Assembly: GCA_034336665.1 (NCBI GenBank)
Contig: CM067592.1
Location: 50,175,783 to 50,239,782, forward strand
DNA from: Luscinia megarhynchos
Taxonomy: Eukaryota; Chordata; Aves; Passeriformes; Turdidae
DNA: 64,000 nucleotides
Direction of reading: 5' to 3'
Under the pieces are notes generated by a model, which saw only the letters and a list, made by a program, of their open reading frames with translations, made no database searches and was not told the DNA's origin. A program made the position numbers and the translations under genes. This document shows, piece by piece, positions 45,614 through 55,879 of the stretch (the first letter of the stretch is position 1; each line of letters starts with the position of its first letter).

Positions 45614-47204
45614 GTGAGTGCGGGCCTGGGGCGGGCGGGGCGCCGGTCCCTGCGGGCGCCGGCCGGCGGCTCCCGAGCGGGGGGAGCGGGCGGGGGCGGG
45701 CGGAGCGGGGCCGGGGCCGGGGCCGGGGCCCGCTTCTGTGAGCCCGGGCTGCGCCACCGGCGCCCGGGCGCTGGTGCTGCCGCTGCCTCATCCCCAGCGT
45801 GGTGCCCGGTGTCCTGCCGGCGGAGAAGGCCTGCTGCCGGACCGGGTGCAAAACATGGGCTGATAGCTTTTGAAGCAGGCTCGTAACTTATTTCCACTGG
45901 ATTGCAATGCCTTAGGGTGACGCCAAAACCTAAGTAACTTTTAAATAGGTGGATTTTTTGGTTGACCGTGTTTGACATCGCTCGTGATTTCACCCCAGCC
46001 AGCTGCCAAGCACCAGGCAGCTGCTCTCACAACCTCTGACCAGTGAGGTCAAGGAGAAAAATGAAAGGGTAAAAGCTGAAAAACTCGTTGGTTGAGATAA
46101 AGACAGTTAAATAAGGACACCAGAAGCCATGCATGCAACCAAAGTAAAACAAGAAATTCATTCACTCTTTCTGATGGGCATGCAGGTGTTCAACCATCCC
46201 CAGGAGTGCAGGGCCCTATCATGTATGATGGTGATTTGATAGGCAAGCATCCTCACTCCAAATGTTCCACCTTTCCTCCTTCTTCCCCTCACTTTATGTA
46301 CTAAACATGGTGTCACATCGTCTGGAAATCCCTTTGATCAATTTGGGTCACCTGTCCCAGCTGTTTCTCCTTCCAGCCTGCCATGCATTTCCAGCTTCCT
46401 TATCAGCATGGAAGTACAGAAAGCAGAGACAGCCTTGGCTCTGTGTAAGCCTTGCTCAGCAGTAACAAAAACATCTCTGTGTTCAACACTGTGTTCAACA
46501 CACATTTAAAACTCAGCCCCAGACCAGCCACTATGAAGAAAATTTATTATCTCAGGCAAAACCAGCACAACAACCTGACTAGATAAAAGGCAGTGTGTAC
46601 TTGAGGATGACATCTGGTTGTTTTTCTTCAGTCTTGAAAAAAATACTTATTTTGGCAGGAGCACATCCCTGGAGATTGTCTAATCCAGCAAGTGTGGTCC
46701 AGCATGAATGCCCAACAAAGAGGGGCAGAGTGTGCAGGAACAGAACAGGTCCAGCAGAACTTGGAAGGTGATAATACAGTTCAAGTGCAATTACTTGTTT
46801 TGGCTGGTTTGTTTTAAAGTACAGAACTAACTGTTCTTATAACTTTAATGTATAAATGCTAGATTTTTTAAGCTGTGTTTTGGAAGATACCATGTAAATC
46901 ATCAATTTACTGACCACATCAAAGGAGTTGTTTAAGAGTGGGAAAGACAGGCCTGCCTGTTACCTTCATCTGTGCCAGCATGATTTGAGTGCTGTGTAAA
47001 ACTTTCAGCACTGATGAGCTAGATCTCACTGTAAAGAGAAGCCAAACAAAGCAGTTAGGTCGTGCTGCCTCTTTGTTCAGCGTTCTCTCAGAGCCACTGT
47101 TGGGTTTTGCAGCTTTAAAAGCGATTGTTTTGTGTTTCTGCTTCTAAAGGGTAAGATTTTGCCACACCATGATAGCAATGATCTTCTGTCTCTGTCTTTT
47201 CTAG
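45614..47204 (+). other. TOPORS: TOPORS intron 1
   Basis: Runs from the GTGAGT donor to the acceptor TGTCTCTGTCTTTTCTAG, about 1.6 kb. The first 270 bases are CpG-island sequence. The middle holds a solo LTR (45985-46569). The remainder (46570-47204) is AT-rich with no recognised feature. Confidence 0.78.
45985..46569 (-). mobile_element. Solo ERVK-type LTR in TOPORS intron 1
   Basis: Starts TGATTTCACCCCAGCC and ends AAAACCAGCACA on the plus strand. Family landmarks are GTTGAGATAAAGACAGTTAAATA, GCATGCAGGTGTTCAACCATCCCCAGG and TTTGGGTCACCTGTCCCAGCTG. It is antisense to TOPORS. Flanking 5-mers do not match, so the insertion is old. Confidence 0.85.
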
Positions 47205-50165
47205 AACATGACTTCAGATAAGGAGTTTGCAGAAAATAGCAATTTTTCACCAAAAGCCTCCACCAGTAAGCTGCCGACAGATGCATCTCCCGACTCCAAA
47301 TGCCCCATCTGCCTGGATAGATTTGACAACGTTGCATATCTAGATCGCTGCTTGCATAGGTTCTGCTTCCGCTGTGTCCAAGAGTGGTCGAAAAACAAAG
47401 CAGAATGCCCGCTCTGCAAGCAGCCCTTTTTTTCCATATTCCATACGATTCGCGCTGAAGATGACTTCAAGGAGTACATCCTCAGCCCTTTGGAAACGAG
47501 CTCTTTTGCCAGCCCTGATGGCCGGAGATTTCGTTACCGCACCACCTTAACCAGGGAGCGGCGCACGCGCAGCTCCCCTTCCCGAGGGATGCTGTCCCCT
47601 CCAGATAACGGGATGCTGTTTGAGGGCTTGTCCAGCGAGCCGGCGCGACACAGGCACAGAGAGATTCAGCAGATGATCAGGAGGCTGGCCTCGAGGAGAA
47701 GGGCGAGCGCAGAGGGCAGATCCCTGCGGCAGATCCAGGAGGAGGACATGATCAGCTTCCGCAGGGCTCTGTACCGCACTGGCGTGCGCATCCGCAGCAT
47801 TCAGGACGGCGGCCGGTACCGGGAGATTTCGGCAGAGTTCTTCCGCCGCAACCCTGCTTGCCTTCACCGCTTGGTCCCGTGGCTGAAGCGAGAGCTCACA
47901 GTCCTGTTTGGTGCCCACGGATCTTTGATCAATATTGTGCAGCACATCATCATGAGCAACGTCACTCGGTATGATCTGGAAAGCCAGGCCTTCGCTGATG
48001 ACATCAAGCCGTTTTTGCTGAATCGGACAGAGCACTTCCTGCATGAATTCATCAGTTTTGCTCGTTGTCCTTTTAACTTAGAGGCGTATGATCAGCATGC
48101 CAATTACGACTGTCCTGCGCCATCGTACGAGGAAGGAAGCCGCTCAGACTCCTCGATTATTACAATATCTCCAGACGTGGCGTTCCCACAAGGGCCGGAT
48201 ACTAGCTTGTCTGTGCCTGGTCTTGCTCAGGCACCCTGGGATGATGAAACTCCTGGGCCCTCCTATTCTATTTCAGAAGAGGTTCGTGCAACCATAGCTT
48301 CTCCTCTGGAGTCATCAGAAAGTTCTGATGAGGACTCTGCTACAGGGAGTCGAAGAGCCAAACTGCAGGCTGAGTTACAGGCTAATGCTGACTCAAACGA
48401 CAGTGGCTCTTCCTCAGACAACTGTGTCATTGTTGGGTATGTGAAGCCGTTAGCTGAGAGGACACCAGAAGTGGTGGAGCTGTCCTCTGACTCTGAGGAT
48501 TCCATCAAGGAAGAGAAAAGGGAAGATGTCAAGAAGCAGCGACCGCTCCAGTGTCACAGCTGGAGTGACAGTGAACCAAGCAGGAGCTTCTCACCACATT
48601 CCCCAACATATAGGGAGGATGTAGGAATTTGTAGAAGCTGTTTATCTCCTGCTGTCGAGAAGACGGAATCAAAAGAGGATGAGAAGAACAAATGTAAAAG
48701 AAAAGATCTGCCTCCACAGGACTTGAGTTGGAGCCCGTCTCCAGGAAGTGACACGGTATGCTCCCCGTGGAATCACAGATTGTCTAAAAAGGGAAAGTCC
48801 CGGAGCCCACAGTCCTGTTCACGGGACAGTCGAGGCAGTCATGGCCATCGGTCTAGAAGGGAGCACCATAGCAAAAGCCAGCTTAAAAGGAGACGATCAA
48901 GAAGCAGAGATAGTAGCAAACATAGAAGCAAAAGAAGCAGCAGAAGGTCAAGGGCTCATGACAGCAGAGCCTCTCTGAAAAGCCAGAGGGGCTCTCTAAG
49001 TGGTGAGAGCACTCCATCCAGAGAAGTGAGTAGATCACGTTCACGTAGCAAAGGCCACAGTAAAAGGAGATCAAGAAGTAGAGATAGTGATCGCTATTAT
49101 GTAAGAGACAGTTACCAAAGTAGACACCAGTGGGGCTCTGCTTTCTGCAGTCGAAAGGTGTTTGGAGACAGCTATGAATCTTCCAGCAGAAGGAGGACCC
49201 GGTCTAACACTCTTTACTCAAGGCAATCTGCTAGTCCAGAGTACAGGATACGATCATTTATTGAGAGGACAGATCTGCATAGCCAGAGGGGACTGCATGA
49301 AAGACACTATTACTGTTACGAGAGGTGCAGGTCAAGGAGTCGGTCCAGCAACAGATCAAGGACTCCTTCTGGAGGAACTGACAGAATGAAAAGTGAAAAG
49401 CCTGGTGGAAAAAGGAAGTACAAAACTCGCCACCTGGAGAATGCATTCATGGAGAGCACAAGTCTAGAAAGAGAAAATGACTCCAAGAAAACTTCCTCAA
49501 AATTTAGTGACTGCTGTAAAAACGAAGATAGCCTGTCAGACAATCGTGCAAGCAGTGAGACAAAGCGTAAGAAAAGGAAGAAGAAAATGAGGAGTCCAAG
49601 TGTGGAGATAGTCTATGAAGGAAAAGCAACAGACACAACCAGGCATCTTAAAAAGAAAAAGAAAAAGCATAAGAAGAAACACCGGAAACATCACACGAGT
49701 AACTCTGTACATTCTTCTCCAGTGGTGATTACGATTGATAGTGATAGTAGCAAGGAGCCAGAAAGTACTGAATGGGACAGCAGTATTACATGGGCAGGGG
49801 CAACTCAGATAAATGAGAGAGAAAATGAGTCTCCATCTGCGTTTCTGAGCAGGACAGCGTGTGAGGAAACTGGAGGTATCCCTGCTGCAGGGGAAAACTT
49901 AGATGGTGGTGTTAGAAATGCTGATGTCAAACCTCAAGAAACAGTAGATCAGAATGTTACCACAGCGAATGCCAGTAGTAACACCTCTCACGCAGAAACT
50001 GTAACCAGTTATGTTCAGGAAGCACCAGCATCGCCTTCCAGTCAACTGCCTTCCCCCAGGACTTCCTTCTTAGAGTGTCCAGAGAGAGAGCCATTGATAC
50101 TAAGACTGCCAAAGAGACTTGTCAGCAGATCCTCGTGGTTTGATTTCCCTGAAGAAAAAATGTAG
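47205..50165 (+). CDS. TOPORS: TOPORS coding exon 2: E3 ubiquitin/SUMO ligase
   Basis: 986 codons plus stop (TAG 50163-50165). With exon 1 the protein is 1039 residues, close to human (1045). Protein positions: C3HC4 RING finger 86-124 (CPIC...CLH...CFRC...CPLC), a conserved block through SAEFFRRNPACLHRLVPWLKREL, acidic Ser-rich segments, and SUMO-interaction-like CVIVGY (about 459) and VVELSSDSED (about 475). Then come an RS/Arg-rich region (about 580-700), a Lys-rich nuclear-localisation block (about 868-882) and VVITIDSDS (about 892). In vertebrates TOPORS binds topoisomerase I and p53, adds ubiquitin through the RING and SUMO through a central region, works in nuclear speckles/PML bodies and at the ciliary base, and is mutated in dominant retinitis pigmentosa. 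An internal ATG at 47208 could start the short isoform. The frame is intact and no key residue is missing. Confidence 0.97.
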   Translation, partial: NMTSDKEFAENSNFSPKASTSKLPTDASPDSKCPICLDRFDNVAYLDRCLHRFCFRCVQEWSKNKAECPLCKQPFFSIFHTIRAEDDFKEYILSPLETSSFASPDGRRFRYRTTLTRERRTRSSPSRGMLSPPDNGMLFEGLSSEPARHRHREIQQMIRRLASRRRASAEGRSLRQIQEEDMISFRRALYRTGVRIRSIQDGGRYREISAEFFRRNPACLHRLVPWLKRELTVLFGAHGSLINIVQHIIMSNVTRYDLESQAFADDIKPFLLNRTEHFLHEFISFARCPFNLEAYDQHANYDCPAPSYEEGSRSDSSIITISPDVAFPQGPDTSLSVPGLAQAPWDDETPGPSYSISEEVRATIASPLESSESSDEDSATGSRRAKLQAELQANADSNDSGSSSDNCVIVGYVKPLAERTPEVVELSSDSEDSIKEEKREDVKKQRPLQCHSWSDSEPSRSFSPHSPTYREDVGICRSCLSPAVEKTESKEDEKNKCKRKDLPPQDLSWSPSPGSDTVCSPWNHRLSKKGKSRSPQSCSRDSRGSHGHRSRREHHSKSQLKRRRSRSRDSSKHRSKRSSRRSRAHDSRASLKSQRGSLSGESTPSREVSRSRSRSKGHSKRRSRSRDSDRYYVRDSYQSRHQWGSAFCSRKVFGDSYESSSRRRTRSNTLYSRQSASPEYRIRSFIERTDLHSQRGLHERHYYCYERCRSRSRSSNRSRTPSGGTDRMKSEKPGGKRKYKTRHLENAFMESTSLERENDSKKTSSKFSDCCKNEDSLSDNRASSETKRKKRKKKMRSPSVEIVYEGKATDTTRHLKKKKKKHKKKHRKHHTSNSVHSSPVVITIDSDSSKEPESTEWDSSITWAGATQINERENESPSAFLSRTACEETGGIPAAGENLDGGVRNADVKPQETVDQNVTTANASSNTSHAETVTSYVQEAPASPSSQLPSPRTSFLECPEREPLILRLPKRLVSRSSWFDFPEEKM

Positions 50166-50700
50166 TAGGCTTTCCTTGGAACTCTTGTTTAAACTGTGAA
50201 AATTCTTTTTTGGCTCCTTTTTTTTTCCCTTGAGAACTAAAATGTCTGATAGGGTGTCTGTCTGTTGAAAAGATGTCTAGGAAATGTATAAAACTTTTGA
50301 CTGTGTATGCACTTTTGAGTCAAAGAGGATAGAATATTGCTAGTATGTAATTCTAAAAGCTTGTTAGAGGACTGTTTGTAAGTTTTAATTCCGTAAAGCC
50401 ATCTACAGAGTATTTCAAAGTTTTGTGTAAACCAAACAACAGAAAGGAGCCTAAAACAAGAGCCAGGAAATGCATTTTATGGGGATTGTTCTTCTTAGAC
50501 AAGGGAAACATTGTTTAGTTCATAAAAACTGATTCAGTCTGAATTCCAGCATCATTTCAGTCTGTTTGGTTTAAGCTGATCTCTGATAAAAAGTAGTCAG
50601 TGATTTCTACAGAAATTCTCAAAGAACTTTGAGTAATTTTCAGATAAGCTATGTCAGAATCTGAATAAAGCAATAAAATTTTTTTTGTTATTTGTTTAAA
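50166..50700 (+). promoter_or_regulatory. TOPORS: TOPORS 3' untranslated region and poly(A) signals
   Basis: AT-rich tail after the stop with two AATAAA hexamers at 50664-50669 and 50672-50677, followed by a T/GT-rich stretch (TTTTTTTTGTTATTTG). Cleavage is inferred near 50690-50700. No other strong signal lies between the stop and this point. Confidence 0.7.
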
Positions 50701-51479
50701 TATATTTACACATGTACTGTGCGTTTTGCAAGTGGAGTTTTTTCTTTTGGTTTTGAATGTCTCATGTATCCAGACCATTGGATATTTGTGCAGTCAGGAG
50801 TACTCCAGGTTGGATGGTTGCCTGGAGATCAGCTGGTACAAGCCTTCATGGAAAGTAGGAGCTTTGATCATGGGGTTGGTTTGGTCTTGAGTTTTCCCAA
50901 AAGCTCGGTGGCTGCTCTCTCCTACCCTTTCTAACATAGTATTCCCTTAGGAATTTTTTTTTCAGATTTCTTCTTTTTACTTCACTTATTGAAGCCTGTG
51001 CATTCTGCCTTGTGTTCTACAGTTGTGCTGCCTTCAAGGAGTCTTTTCCTCTTCTTTATACCCTACAGCTGCATGCTTTAAAGACATCTGTCTTGTCCAA
51101 CCTTGGCGATAAAACACTTCCTCCTTGAAATAACCAACATTTACCCAGCTCAGCACGTCCTAGATGTCCTGCTGCAGGTATGTGCAATGCACAGGGCTCT
51201 GGCAGGGTTTGCTTTCAGGTTTGGCCCTTCTCTGTATGCATGGCAGTAGCTCTGAGGGCTGAATGAGGAGGATACCTTCTCTCTCCTGAAATACGTCCAT
51301 GAGTTTAACCTTGCCCACCAGATACTTACCAAGCTGCTCTGTCACTTTTCTTTATCTACAGAATGGGGGAGAAAGTAAGATGGGAAAGCTGGATTGAGAT
51401 AAGGACAAAGGAGGGTAGTGTCACTAGCCAGATAGAGTTTGGGACAATTTATAAGTTCTATTGCCAATGAAAAATTGAG
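50701..51479. other. Downstream flank of TOPORS, nothing recognised
   Basis: No coding or repeat signal could be assigned. In mammals RIG-I (DDX58) lies downstream on the same strand; its first exon was not recognised here or further right. Confidence 0.5.
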
Positions 51480-52060
51480 TAGGGGGATAAAAAAGATATG
51501 ACAAACGAATTTCCTCTTCTCAACTTGACTCTTTCATTACATGTTCTTCCACCTCCTTCAGCTGTGCAGAAGAATGGGGAGTGGGTTTTGTGGTCAGTCC
51601 ATAAAATTCAGTCTTGCTGCTTCTTGCTCCTTACACTGTTCCTCTGCTCTAACATGGGCCCTTCCTTCAGGTGTGCAGTACTTCTGAACCAGATTGCTCC
51701 AGCTGCCAGGAAACCTGCTCCTGTGTGTGCTCCTAAGCACAGGCTTCAGCTCCTGATGGGAGCCTGTTCCTGTGTGGGATCTCCATGGGCTGTAGCTTCC
51801 ATCAGGGCATTGCTACCTGCTCTGGAGGGGGGTTTTTCCACAGGCTTCCACAGAGGTTGGTCTCTCCTCTGTTGTGGTTATCCAGGGGCTGGAGGGGACA
51901 GCTGGTTTCACCGTGGTCTTCATCACCTGGAAGTGCCCAGGCTGTGAAGAAGGCCTTCTCCTGCCCAGCAGGTTGGCTGAGCCTGAGAGAGAATCAGGAG
52001 TGATGACAGTCAGTAGTAGGAGAAACCTCTGGATCAGCAACCTGTGTCCCTATCACAGAT
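51480..52060 (-). mobile_element. Degenerate LTR-like fragment
   Basis: Runs of CCATGGGCTGTAGCTTCC, GGACAGCTGGTTTCACCGTGGTCTTCATCACC and similar words resemble the antisense of a passerine LTR type rich in GGGCTGCAG/CCATGG modules, also hinted at in 41310-41420. Boundaries are unclear and the assignment is weak. Confidence 0.4.
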
Positions 52061-52707
52061 TTCAGCTTTCTAGAGACAGCTGGAAATGCCATCCTGCTGT
52101 GGTGAGCAGATTTGAAGAATTCTTAAATTTGTGGGAGACAACTTTATATTATAAGAGAATACTAGGAAAGATGCCCTAGACTTGCTAGCTGGGAATGGAG
52201 AAGGCCTGGTGGGATATGGCATGGTCTTGGCCACAGTGATCAGAAAATGGTTCAGCTTTAAAATGTCAATGCAATGAGAAAAAAGAGCTGCAGCATTGCT
52301 TCTCTATTTTGAGAGGGGAAACATTGCACCACCCAGGAGTCCCCTGGGAATCTATCCTTGAGGGCTCAGGACCTGCATGTTGCATGGTCAGGGATCTGCT
52401 GCAAATGCTGAAAAGAAAGCTGTCAGAAAACATTTCTCTATACTTCAAAGACATTCACCGTGTGGGAAACCTCATTTGGTTGTTTTTCATGACACCCATT
52501 ACTAGGAAATTGTCATTAAAACATAAAGGGTATCTAGGGCAGTGAGCATATCTGAGGAAAACTGGTGTACTATAGGCAGCCCTTGCTTTCTAGTGCTGCT
52601 TTGTGGAAACTGGCTCATCACTCCTGCTGCACCTACCTGCAAAGTGAGTAAGCAATGTGACTTGGTGTCAGCTGCTACTAAGAATTCTGCTTGTGTAGAA
52701 AAAGCAT

Positions 52708-53272
52708 TGTGGTTTAACCCCAGCTGGCAACTAACTACCATGCAGCTGCTTACTCACAGCACCCTATCCCAGTGGACAGGGAGGAGACCTGGGGGGGAAA
52801 AGAAAAGTGAAACTTGTTGGTTAAGAGTTTAATAATTGAACTGGATTAAAATATAATAGTAGTATTAGTAATAGTAATAAAAAGGAGAGAGAGAAAGAGA
52901 GAGAGAGAACCAAAGGAAAGTAAGTAATGTACAATACAATTGCTCTCCACCTGCTGGCCAATGCCAAACCCAGATAGGCTCTCTTCTGGGTAACTCCCCG
53001 AGTTTATGTACTGGGTATGACATTCTATTTTGTGGACTATCCCTTTGATCAGTTCAGGTCCCCTGTTCTGGCTGTGCTCCTCTCCACCTTTTTGTGCATT
53101 TCCTTACTGGCAGAGCATGGGCCACTGAACAGTCCTTGACTCAGAGTAAGCACTCTTAGCAGCAACCAAACCATGAGTGTGTTACCAGCGTCATTCACAT
53201 AAAGAATCTGAAATACAGTGCTGTACCGGCTTCTAAAAAAAATCAAGTCAAATTCCAGCCAAAACTGGGACA
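52708..53272 (-). mobile_element. Solo ERVK-type LTR, divergent subfamily
   Basis: Starts TGTGGTTTAACCCCAGC and ends CAAAACTGGGACA on the plus strand. It keeps family words (GGCAACTAACTACCATGCAG, AGTTTATGTACTGGGTATGAC, CCCTTTGATCAGTTCAGGTCCCC) but carries a TAATAGTAATAAAAAGGAGAGAG block absent from the other copies. A GA-rich run (52884-52908) lies inside. No matching target duplication was seen. Confidence 0.82.
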
Positions 53273-53667
53273 AAACCTGACCTGCATTAATCAGTTTGGG
53301 GAGGAAATGGGATTTATCAAACCTCTTCCAGAGTTCCCCTGGCATAATTTTGTAAACTTAGACGAGACTTCAGTGAGCAGTGGTGTTGGATTTAGCGACC
53401 CACGTAACCTTGTCTGGGGCTATTTGACTTTTCCTGGATATTCTGCCTGTTTTCCAGGTGCCTTTTGAAAAGAAGGTGTCTTATTTACCATACCTGGGGT
53501 ATAACGTCCTGGACTAGCTTGATGTGTTTCTTTAAGGTTAAGGTTTTTAATTCCCTGTGACAGGCAGATGGGAGAAACACAACGTTCTCAAGAGATTAAA
53601 CAAACTTTTACAGGCAAACTTTAGAAAATGAGGGTAATGGCAAGTTTTAAAACATTCAATCGACATA

Positions 53668-53820
53668 AAGTATCAGCGATGAAGAGACAGAGACATTCTG
53701 AGTTGAGATCAGAAGCCAATTTTATTGAGTATACAAGTCGTTTATATAGGGTTTTACTTGTATGGTACTTATATAGGGTACTAGTTTTGGTAACTTTCCC
53801 ATTGGTTACATATGCGATCG
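53668..53820 (-). repeat. Truncated 3' LTR piece of a class II ERV
   Basis: Matches the start of the LTR at 55517 (GATCAGAAGCCAATTTTATTGAGTAT, TTTGGTAAC, CCATTGGTTACA). On the minus strand it shows two TATATA boxes (GTACCCTATATAAGTACC and CCCTATATAAACG), then CAATAAAATTGGCTTCTGATC, a normal core-promoter/poly(A) layout. The rest of U3 is missing and gag follows directly, marking an internal deletion. Confidence 0.75.
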
Positions 53821-53879
53821 AATATGCATAGTAAAGTAAGGAGATACTCTGTTTTCTAAGAAAAAAAGAAGGAGCTGCA

Positions 53880-55375
53880 ACCTATAAAAAAGTTGTGAAG
53901 GCCTCTCTTTGCAACATCGAGGGCAAATACCAGGAGCTTTGGATCTGATTCTCCCCTTTCCTGAAACAATCCTTTTGCAAATGCCCAGGTTTCCTGCACC
54001 CAGAACACATTCAGGAGTCCCCCAACATAGTCTTCATGGCTGGGAAAGCATTAGCTTTAGCAATAGGCCCCCACAGCTTCATAGTAACTGTTGCCATATG
54101 CTGAAGCATTCAGAGGTGATCGCATGCCTCAATCATTTCCAGCAAGGTGGGCTCCTCCTTAGGCAAGGACTTGGGTAGTTTTTTACAGTCCTCATTAGCA
54201 TTTTCAACAGCTAATTTAAAAAGCGATATCTCTCTGGCAATGTAATTCTCAATTTGTCTTTCAAGAGCTTGTTTGAAACAGTCAATGAATTGCATATAAG
54301 GCTCAGCTGATCCTTGCTTTACCTTAGTAAATGCTTTTTGGGGGGTTGCAGCATTGGGGAACTTTAAAAATGCAGTATATGCAGCTTCAGTAGTACCCTT
54401 AGGGGCCTCTCTAGGAATGTGGGCTTGTCCTGCAGGGTCTGAGTGAGCCGCTTCCCCACCAGGTGGTCCATCCTGTGAACAGTGATATTCTGCTTTGCGT
54501 GCTCCACAAATTTCACCAGCAAATCTTCTAACTCCTTTTTCCACAGCATCAAAAATGGCATAGTGAGTTTGAGTTATTAATAAGTTTGCCAGTCCCTTTA
54601 AGTCATGAGGGGTCATAAGATGAGTTGACCAACATAGACTCTAAAGGATTAGCAAAGCAGGGAGATCCCAGCCCATGTTCTATAGCCGTGCAGTGTAGTT
54701 CCTTAATTTCCAAATAAGCGAGGTATTCCCACCACAAGGTAATTCCCCTGGCCCCTGACTGGCATGGCTGTTTTTGCTGTGATATCAAAATCCCCCTCCT
54801 TCGGAGCCTTTTTTTAAATTCGCACCCAGTTTTCATGGGGGTCAGGAGGGAATAGGTCAGGGTCAGCATCTGGATCTGGTCCCAGGTCGAAGGGGACCCC
54901 CTCCTCCTCACTGCTAGGGCCAAAGTCAGCAATACAGGCTGCTAGTGACATGAGACAGAATGCCTTCCCCTCCTTTGGCTGGGCAGAGGGGGGTTGATGC
55001 TGTAGTCGCTCTCCAGAGTCAGGGGTGCCAGTTTCAAGTGGGCAGGGAGTCAGAGGCAGGGAGCCAGCAGTATCTGCAGAGGATACAGCCTGAGACTGCT
55101 CTTTCTCTTTTAATGTCTCAAAGATCACCCTCCAGGATGGGAGCACATGCATTGCCAGCTTGTGTCTCGTAATAGCCAAATCATAGAGCTTAACCCCCAC
55201 ATCATCCCAAACAGCTGTTGTAAAAATAGAGGAGGAGTGACGTCGGGACATTTAACAGCCACCCATTTAAAATAAGCTTCAAGGCCAGCTTTGGCAAGGA
55301 TTTGTTATGTTTTGCAAGCAAAGCAGGCGTTAGTTCAGAAACACCTCTCTCTTCGTTAGACATATTTTGTCCCAT
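53880..55375 (-). pseudogene. gag remnant of a class II (ERVK-type) endogenous retrovirus
   Basis: Starts on the minus strand at 55375 with MGQNMS, a myristoylation-type matrix N-terminus. A matrix/linker frame follows (55251-54814, acidic and Pro-rich near its end), then frame 54932-54603, then the capsid frame 54616-54110 (LTPHDLKGL-like start, QFIDCFKQALERQIEN in the helical part). A CCHC zinc knuckle (C-x2-C-x4-H-x4-C) lies at 53966-54007, with a degraded second knuckle to its left. Several frameshifts separate the frames. Protease, pol and env are absent. Gag builds the virus core; this copy is a broken relic. Confidence 0.82.
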
Positions 55376-55516
55376 GTTTCCCCTGGCTCATCCCCTTCTC
55401 CATGGAGAGGTTATTTCAGGCCCACTCCTGGTTCTCACGCCAGCACTTCCAGTTCCGGGGGGCTCTCCGACTGCAGCGCAGATGGACAGGTTCTTGCTCT
55501 TCACATGGAGCACCAG

Positions 55517-55870
55517 TTATCGGTGAGGGAGAGAGGGAGACATCCGAGTTTGGATCAGAAGCCATTTTATTGAGTATCCAAGAGGATACTTTTATGGGGT
55601 TTTTTCAGTTGTATGGCATTTATATGCGGTTCTAATTTTGGTAACAATATCCCATTGGTTACACATTCTTTTTGGCATCATGTCACCTGGTAACATTATC
55701 TTATCACAGAGTTTCATAACATGTTTCTTGGTCACTTCTAGCCCAGGGAACATTTATCCGTGTCTGTCTCTCCCACAGTTTCTGCTCGATCAGGCCTAAG
55801 ATACCAGGCCCCTTTATCATTCCATTGTACTCTCTGTTTTATTCACTATAATAAAGCATTTCACAAACTT
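55517..55870 (-). repeat. 5' LTR of the class II ERV remnant
   Basis: Shares GGATCAGAAGCCATTTTATTGAGTAT and TTTTGGTAACAATATCCCATTGGTTACA with 53668-53820, and continues to the right for about 200 more bases. On the minus strand CGCATATAAATGCC (TATA) precedes CTCAATAAAATGGCTTCTGATCC (poly(A) signal). The outer end was not fixed. The possible primer site beside it (TGGTGCTCCATGTGAAG) matches tRNA-Lys poorly. Confidence 0.7.
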
Positions 55871-55879
55871 ACCAAACTC

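Noticed and set aside
44731..45851. Several 150-263 codon frames around the TOPORS promoter
   Set aside because: CpG-island composition and the 19-bp minisatellite keep all frames open. Only the frame starting at 45455 has a Kozak context, splice donor and correct phase.
47547..48044. 165-codon antisense frame within TOPORS
   Set aside because: Shadow of the TOPORS coding strand. The same shadow appears in the partial copy, as expected from identity.
51900..52010. Frame containing a short serine/leucine-rich run as a signal-bearing exon
   Set aside because: Falls in a degenerate LTR-like block, with no splice signals or conservation evidence.
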